Below, piece after piece: positions 5,451-9,034 of a stretch of DNA of 9,034 nt. The stretch comes from Treponema sp. (GTDB lineage: Bacteria; Spirochaetota; Spirochaetia; Treponematales; Breznakiellaceae): contig JAIRUY010000218.1 in assembly GCA_031254175.1 (NCBI GenBank), positions 1 to 9,034 of the forward strand, read 5' to 3'. Made by a program: the position numbers and the translations under genes. The stretch's first letter is position 1. Every line of letters starts with the position of its first letter. The notes under the pieces were generated by a model. That model made no database searches. It was given only the letters and a program-made list of their open reading frames with translations, and had not been told where the DNA came from.

Positions 5451-7121
5451 ATGAGAACGCAAAATCACGCTTTTTTAGGATTTCGGGCAATATTAGCCAT
5501 AATTATTTTTTTTAGCGCCGCCTCGGTCAGCGCTCAGGTTGATAGAGACGAACTACAGGGGCTTCCGCCGGTTGTTTTTATAAACTACGAAGGTCCGCAC
5601 GCACGCATAGACACAAGAGAAGAAATACGCCAGCTCGGAGTAGTATTGGGGCAGAATATTTCTGAAAGAGAAAAAGGCCTTGAGCCCGCTCTGGCGGCAA
5701 TGTCCATTGAGCAGAGAAGGCAATATTCATATTTATTTCAGACCGGAGCGTTAAACAGGTATTTTGTAATTCACAGTGTTTCAGGACCGGAAGACGGCAA
5801 GTTCGATGCGGATATTTTCGGGCTTGGAGTTGATGCGGGAGTGGATCATATCAGGAATCTGCGGACAATCATTCAGGGTTATTTGCAAACCGCATACGAC
5901 TACAGTGAAAGTGACGCGCGCCTGTTAGCTGAATATATTACCATATACAATGCCGTATACAGGGGCAACTGGGATTTTTTTGTCAGCCGCTATAAAACTC
6001 CTGTAATCAACAATCTTGTCAGGGACAGAGCAGGTCTTTCCATACGTTACGATGAGTGGCCCGGAAGAACTCTAATGCTCATCCCTCTTGGAACCGGCGG
6101 TATTGGCGCAGTTGATACCTCTGCAATAATGGACAGAAGAGTTATTGAAGAATTACGCAGGGAAGAAGATCAGGGTGTTCCGCAGCGGCAGGGAATGGTC
6201 GAGATCATGGAACGGGAAGCGGACAGGGCTGAACAGCGCGCTCAGGTTGAACGGGAAGTAATCAGGGAACAGGAAAGACAGATAACAGAAGAAAGACGCC
6301 AAACAGAACAGGAAAGACAGTCTATTGAACAGGAAAGACAGTCCATTGAACAGGAAAGACAAAGGATACAGGAAGACCTGGAAGCCGGAAGAATCACAGA
6401 AGAAGAAGCCAGGCAGGCACAACAGGAGCTCGACAGAAGAGAACAGGGAATACAACAAAGACAACAAGAGATCGAACAAAGAGAACAGGAAACAGACAGA
6501 CGGCAGGAAGATGTTGAACAACGCCGTGAAGAAGCCCAGAGACTTGAAGATTTTGCCGAAGAAAGAATGGATCAAGCCCAGCAGCAGCGTGAAGAAATTG
6601 CAAGAGATCAACAGGCAGCCATTGTTCAGGAAACTACAGGCGGAGTCCTCGGGATAACCATAGAAAAGCAAAATCCGCCAATGGGCAGACTCATCCGGTT
6701 TGATCCGGTAACAGGAAATGAAATCAGGAGATCTCCGCTTGATTCCGTTCATGTACGCACTGTTACTTTCATAGGCGGAAAAATACTCGCCATTGCCGGT
6801 GAAAACATCGGCAGCGGCGCTGTCCGCCTGATAGAAATAAACCAGACCAACCTTATAATGGCAAGACAAGGCGATGATGATATCATGACAGGAAGTTTGT
6901 TATGGGTAAACGGCAGCGATCTTTACGCGATAACTGTTGACCTCAGCAATAATGCCTGTTACCTTGGCCGTTTTGATACAAATCTTGCTTTACAGGCCAA
7001 ATCAAGCGTAAGAGTACACCGTGAAGCGTCTGTGGCTATTCAGCAGGGATATCTGCTTTCTCAGCGTGAAGACGGATCGGTGCTGATATTGAATCCCTCT
7101 ACTTTAGATGTTTTTTATTAA
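5451..7121 (+). CDS. P83/100 family exported antigen with long coiled coil
   Basis: The 556-residue protein belongs to the spirochaetal P83/100 family (Borrelia p83/100 and treponemal homologues). A signal peptide ends near VSA at residue 28. A globular N-terminal domain (about 33-220) carries the family signatures HIRNLRTIIQGYLQTAY, YNAVYRGNWDFF, RAGLSIRYDEWPGRT and LMLIPLG. Residues about 246-388 are a charged Glu/Gln/Arg coiled coil with heptads such as RQSIEQE. The C-terminal part (about 397-556) is beta-rich, with RLIRFDPVTG and GSVLILNPSTLDVF suggesting propeller-like blades. It is probably periplasmic or surface associated; molecular function is unknown. I chose the ATG at 5451 because GAGG at 5441-5444 gives a Shine-Dalgarno sequence with 6-nt spacing; an in-frame ATG at 5439 lies only 5 nt after the -10 box. 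The convergent nifU gene follows 67 bp downstream. Confidence 0.88.
   Translation: MRTQNHAFLGFRAILAIIIFFSAASVSAQVDRDELQGLPPVVFINYEGPHARIDTREEIRQLGVVLGQNISEREKGLEPALAAMSIEQRRQYSYLFQTGALNRYFVIHSVSGPEDGKFDADIFGLGVDAGVDHIRNLRTIIQGYLQTAYDYSESDARLLAEYITIYNAVYRGNWDFFVSRYKTPVINNLVRDRAGLSIRYDEWPGRTLMLIPLGTGGIGAVDTSAIMDRRVIEELRREEDQGVPQRQGMVEIMEREADRAEQRAQVEREVIREQERQITEERRQTEQERQSIEQERQSIEQERQRIQEDLEAGRITEEEARQAQQELDRREQGIQQRQQEIEQREQETDRRQEDVEQRREEAQRLEDFAEERMDQAQQQREEIARDQQAAIVQETTGGVLGITIEKQNPPMGRLIRFDPVTGNEIRRSPLDSVHVRTVTFIGGKILAIAGENIGSGAVRLIEINQTNLIMARQGDDDIMTGSLLWVNGSDLYAITVDLSNNACYLGRFDTNLALQAKSSVRVHREASVAIQQGYLLSQREDGSVLILNPSTLDVFY
6267..6368 (+). repeat. 21-nt tandem repeat encoding coiled-coil heptads
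   Basis: Three consecutive 21-nt units begin at 6306, 6327 and 6348, each starting GAACAGGAAAGACA; the first two differ at one base of 21. A related unit lies at 6267-6287, separated by a diverged 18-nt stretch. Seven codons per unit match one coiled-coil heptad (EQERQSI), so gain or loss of units would lengthen or shorten the rod without breaking the frame. Confidence 0.85.
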
Positions 7122-7132
7122 CGGTTGAAAAC

Positions 7133-7171
7133 GGGGCTGTCCAAGAAGCCGGTTGCTTCATGGCCAGCCTT
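7133..7171. terminator. Candidate bidirectional terminator hairpin between P83/100 and nifU
   Basis: An imperfect hairpin pairs GGCTG (7135-7139) with CAGCC (7165-7169), CCA with TGG, and GAAGC (7145-7149) with GCTTC (7155-7159), with a CGGTT loop, two mismatched positions and two possible G-U pairs at the base. On the minus strand it is followed by CCCGTTTTC, a short T-tract, so it suits nifU better than P83/100. The plus-strand side lacks a T-run. Confidence 0.4.
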
Positions 7172-7188
7172 TGCCTTAGAAAGTAAAA

Positions 7189-7767
7189 TTAAAGATGTAT
7201 GTGTTCAAGGCTGTGGAGTAATTCCAGTGTCTTTTCTTTACAGCTCCCGCAGACAGTGCCTATTTTTGTGGCCTGCTGCAGTTGTTCCCATGTATGAGCG
7301 CCGTTATGAAACGCGTCTTCAATGTCTTTGTCCGTAATACCCAGGCAATGACATATAACAACGGTTTCCTCTTTTAAAAGCCCTTTTCTGCCTGTTTTTT
7401 CCAGATAGTCGTCTATTGCCGCGCGCAAAGCTTTGTCTCCAAGGACAGAACAGTGAATCTTAAAACTCGGCAGCCCTCCAAGCTTGTCTACTAAATCCTC
7501 CGGGCGAATTTTATACGCATCCTCAATCTTCATTCCTTTTATGGTTTCAGAAAGCATACTTGTAGAAGCGATGGCGCTTGCGCATCCGTATGTTTTCCAC
7601 CGGACATCGGTTATAACATCATTGCTGATTTTAAGGAGCATCAGCATTTGATCTCCGCATTTTATATTTCCTGTCTGCCCTCTGGCATCCGGCGCGAAAT
7701 CAGCTTCATCTTCCAAAAGAACATTTCGTGGATTTTTAAAATGCTCCATTACTGTTTCAGAATACAT
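7189..7767 (-). CDS. nifU: NifU-like Fe-S cluster assembly scaffold (IscU domain plus BFD-like [2Fe-2S] domain)
   Basis: The 192-residue protein accepts sulfur from the cysteine desulfurase encoded just upstream and assembles an Fe-S cluster for delivery to apoproteins. The N-terminal IscU-like domain (about 1-125) has the three cluster ligands Cys37 (KCGD, with Asp39), Cys62 (YGCASAIAS) and Cys106 (HCSVLG). The second domain (about 135-190) resembles bacterioferritin-associated ferredoxin, with Cys139, Cys141, Cys173 and Cys176 (CHC and CGSC) binding a permanent [2Fe-2S] cluster. The C-terminal Nfu domain of full-length NifU (about 300 residues) is absent, and the ending looks natural rather than broken. 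The start has a good GGGAG sequence overlapping the nifS stop, 8 nt away, so the two genes form an operon. It is probably the housekeeping system. Confidence 0.93.
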   Translation of the reverse strand: MYSETVMEHFKNPRNVLLEDEADFAPDARGQTGNIKCGDQMLMLLKISNDVITDVRWKTYGCASAIASTSMLSETIKGMKIEDAYKIRPEDLVDKLGGLPSFKIHCSVLGDKALRAAIDDYLEKTGRKGLLKEETVVICHCLGITDKDIEDAFHNGAHTWEQLQQATKIGTVCGSCKEKTLELLHSLEHIHL

Positions 7768-7775
7768 AATACTCC

Positions 7776-8951
7776 CTATTTTACAGATACTGTTGACATT
7801 GCTCTCAACCTGGCAATAATAGGCGGAAGCGTCTCTATTATATAATCAATATCACTTTCTGTAATACCCCACCCCAGACTAAAACGTATGGAGCCATGCG
7901 CAAGTTCAGGCCCAAGGCCGATTGCCAAAAGCACATGGGAAGGCTCAAGGCTTCCTGACGCGCAGGCCGAACCAGTGCTTGCTTCAATTCCCTGCATATC
8001 CATAGAAAGCAGGATCGCCTCTCCTTCCGCGCCGGGAAAAGAAACGTTAAGCGTATTCGGCAAAGTGTCTTTTGAGCGGCTATTTATCATGATATGGGGA
8101 ATATTATTCTCAAGCCCAAGCCGCAGCCTGCTGCGCATAGCGGACATATTCTCCCCGTATTTCCCGATCTCCGAAGCGGCAAGTTCGGCGGCTTTTCCAA
8201 ACCCAAAAATACCGATGTTATTGTAAGTGCCTGCCCTTAATCCTTCTTCCTGATGACCGCCTTGTATCAGCGGAAAAAGAGGAGCGCCTTTCCTAACATA
8301 CAGCGCCCCAACTCCCTTTGGGCCGTAAATTTTATGCGCCGACAAGGTAAGGTAGTCCACTCCCAAATCATGTGCGTTTAACGGTATTTTCCCAGCTGCC
8401 TGCACAGCATCAGTGTGCATAAAAGCGCCTGCCTTTTTTACCATTGCGGCAATGTTTTTAATATCCTGTATTACGCCAATCTCGTTATTGGCTGTCATTA
8501 CCGATACCAGAAGAGTTCTGCCGTTTAACGCTTTTTCAAGTTCGTCAGTGTTTATTTTTCCGTTTTCGTCAACAGGAATGATCTTTACCTTGAGGCCGGA
8601 TTTTTTTAGGGAAAGCGCGGAATTTAAAACACAGGGATGTTCAATCGACGAAATTACAATCTCATCGCGGTTTTCTTTTTCCAGGGAAAAACGATACATT
8701 GTTTGAAACACAGTATTGTTCGCCTCAGAGCCGCCGGAAGTAAATATGACAGATTCATCCGGCGCGCCAATCAGGGATGCCACAGCATTTCTGGACTGCT
8801 CTATCCTTGCGCGCGCCAGTCTTCCGGAAGCATGCAAACTGGACGCGTTTCCGAAAATCTCCATACCTTCTATAATGGCTGTTTTTACTTCCTGCCTGAC
8901 GGGAGTTGTGGCGTTATAATCTATATAAATTTTAATCGTTTCTTTACTCAT
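7776..8951 (-). CDS. nifS: Cysteine desulfurase, NifS/IscS class I
   Basis: The 391-residue PLP enzyme converts cysteine to alanine and supplies sulfur to the NifU scaffold encoded 8 bp downstream. It starts with IYIDYNATTPV, followed by TSGGSEANN at 71-79, His105 in EHP, Asp181 in HTDAVQ, the PLP lysine Lys207 in SAHKIYGPKG and RAGTYNN near 240. The sulfur-carrying loop has Cys330 in STGSACASGSLEPSHVL. The ending SIRFSLGWGITESDID matches the family and the length is normal. The ATG at 8949-8951 has no clear Shine-Dalgarno sequence upstream. The SACASGS loop and partner gene indicate the NifS/IscS class rather than SufS. No nitrogenase genes are nearby, so a general Fe-S role is most likely; the Fe-S rRNA methyltransferase in this window is a possible client. 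Confidence 0.95.
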   Translation of the reverse strand: MSKETIKIYIDYNATTPVRQEVKTAIIEGMEIFGNASSLHASGRLARARIEQSRNAVASLIGAPDESVIFTSGGSEANNTVFQTMYRFSLEKENRDEIVISSIEHPCVLNSALSLKKSGLKVKIIPVDENGKINTDELEKALNGRTLLVSVMTANNEIGVIQDIKNIAAMVKKAGAFMHTDAVQAAGKIPLNAHDLGVDYLTLSAHKIYGPKGVGALYVRKGAPLFPLIQGGHQEEGLRAGTYNNIGIFGFGKAAELAASEIGKYGENMSAMRSRLRLGLENNIPHIMINSRSKDTLPNTLNVSFPGAEGEAILLSMDMQGIEASTGSACASGSLEPSHVLLAIGLGPELAHGSIRFSLGWGITESDIDYIIETLPPIIARLRAMSTVSVK

Positions 8952-9034
8952 TTAAAAAACCCGGATTATTTAAATGTAACATAAATGTCTGCCTTGTAGC
9001 AACTCTCCGGCCTTTGCGCATTTGGGTGGGCGTC
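8952..9034. other. Unassigned 83-bp edge segment upstream of nifS
   Basis: The segment is AT-rich near nifS and GC-rich from about 8990 to the edge. On the minus strand all three frames are open to the edge; one ends in CYKADIYVTFK with a TAA at 8966-8968, 14 bp before nifS, and another ends inside nifS. It may hold the 3' end of an upstream co-transcribed gene, but too little is visible. I see no convincing promoter here. Confidence 0.3.

Noticed and set aside
6325..6657. Plus-strand overlapping frame (110 codons) inside P83/100
   Set aside because: It is a frame-shifted reading of the same A/G-rich repeat, full of Lys and Asn, with no ribosome-binding site or family resemblance.
6153..6869. 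Long open frame (238 codons) antisense to the P83/100 coiled coil
   Set aside because: It mirrors the Glu/Gln/Arg-rich repeat, giving Leu/Phe/Ser-rich low-complexity sequence with no domain; the sense frame has a signal peptide and clear family motifs.
7189..8951. nifS/nifU as evidence of nitrogen fixation
   Set aside because: These genes serve general Fe-S assembly in many bacteria; no nitrogenase or regulator gene is in the window.
1..9034. CRISPR arrays, tRNA or rRNA genes, insertion sequences
   Set aside because: No spaced repeat arrays, cloverleaf-like segments, transposase frames or target-site duplications were seen on reading both strands.

Overview
The window looks like chromosomal DNA of a spirochaete, most likely Treponema or a close relative, with a GC content of roughly the mid-40s by eye. 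The main reason is the gene at 5451-7121, which encodes a P83/100-family exported antigen; this family is known essentially only from spirochaetes. The other genes are housekeeping types that fit this assignment but do not prove it. The genus is an inference.

Left part (1-2807): two divergent units share an 85-bp gap (1553-1637). Leftwards runs an alpha/beta hydrolase (602-1552), followed through an ATGA stop/start overlap by a class II poly(A) polymerase/CCA-adding type nucleotidyltransferase (1-605), which is cut by the window edge. Rightwards runs an RlmD/TrmA-type 5-methyluridine rRNA methyltransferase (1638-2807). Both divergent ATGs lie only 7-9 nt beyond a good -10 box, so their mRNAs may be leaderless or nearly so.

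Middle part (2808-7121): two exported proteins run rightwards. One is a PQQ-like beta-propeller with a HEAT-repeat tail (2949-4643); the other is P83/100 with a long coiled coil (5451-7121). A leftward toxin-antitoxin pair sits between them: a ribbon-helix-helix antitoxin (5038-5337) and a PIN-domain (VapC-like) toxin (4632-5060). The toxin gene overlaps the 3' end of the propeller gene by 12 nt. The promoter and start region of the antitoxin is mirrored, with about 90% identity over 21 nt, by the promoter and start region of the P83/100 gene. This is the most unusual structure in the window. A 24-codon ORF just upstream of the propeller gene begins like an ASKHA/ROK kinase and may be a gene remnant.

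Right part (7122-9034): a leftward nifS-nifU pair (cysteine desulfurase at 7776-8951, two-domain Fe-S scaffold at 7189-7767) forms an iron-sulfur cluster assembly operon. It converges on P83/100, and an imperfect hairpin lies between them. The RlmD-type methyltransferase carries an Fe-S cluster motif, so it is a plausible client of this system. No nitrogenase gene is present, so the Nif names do not imply nitrogen fixation. The last 83 bp have no assignable gene. I see no tRNA, rRNA, CRISPR array or insertion sequence. Most of the window is ordinary; the toxin-antitoxin/P83 junction deserves the closest look.
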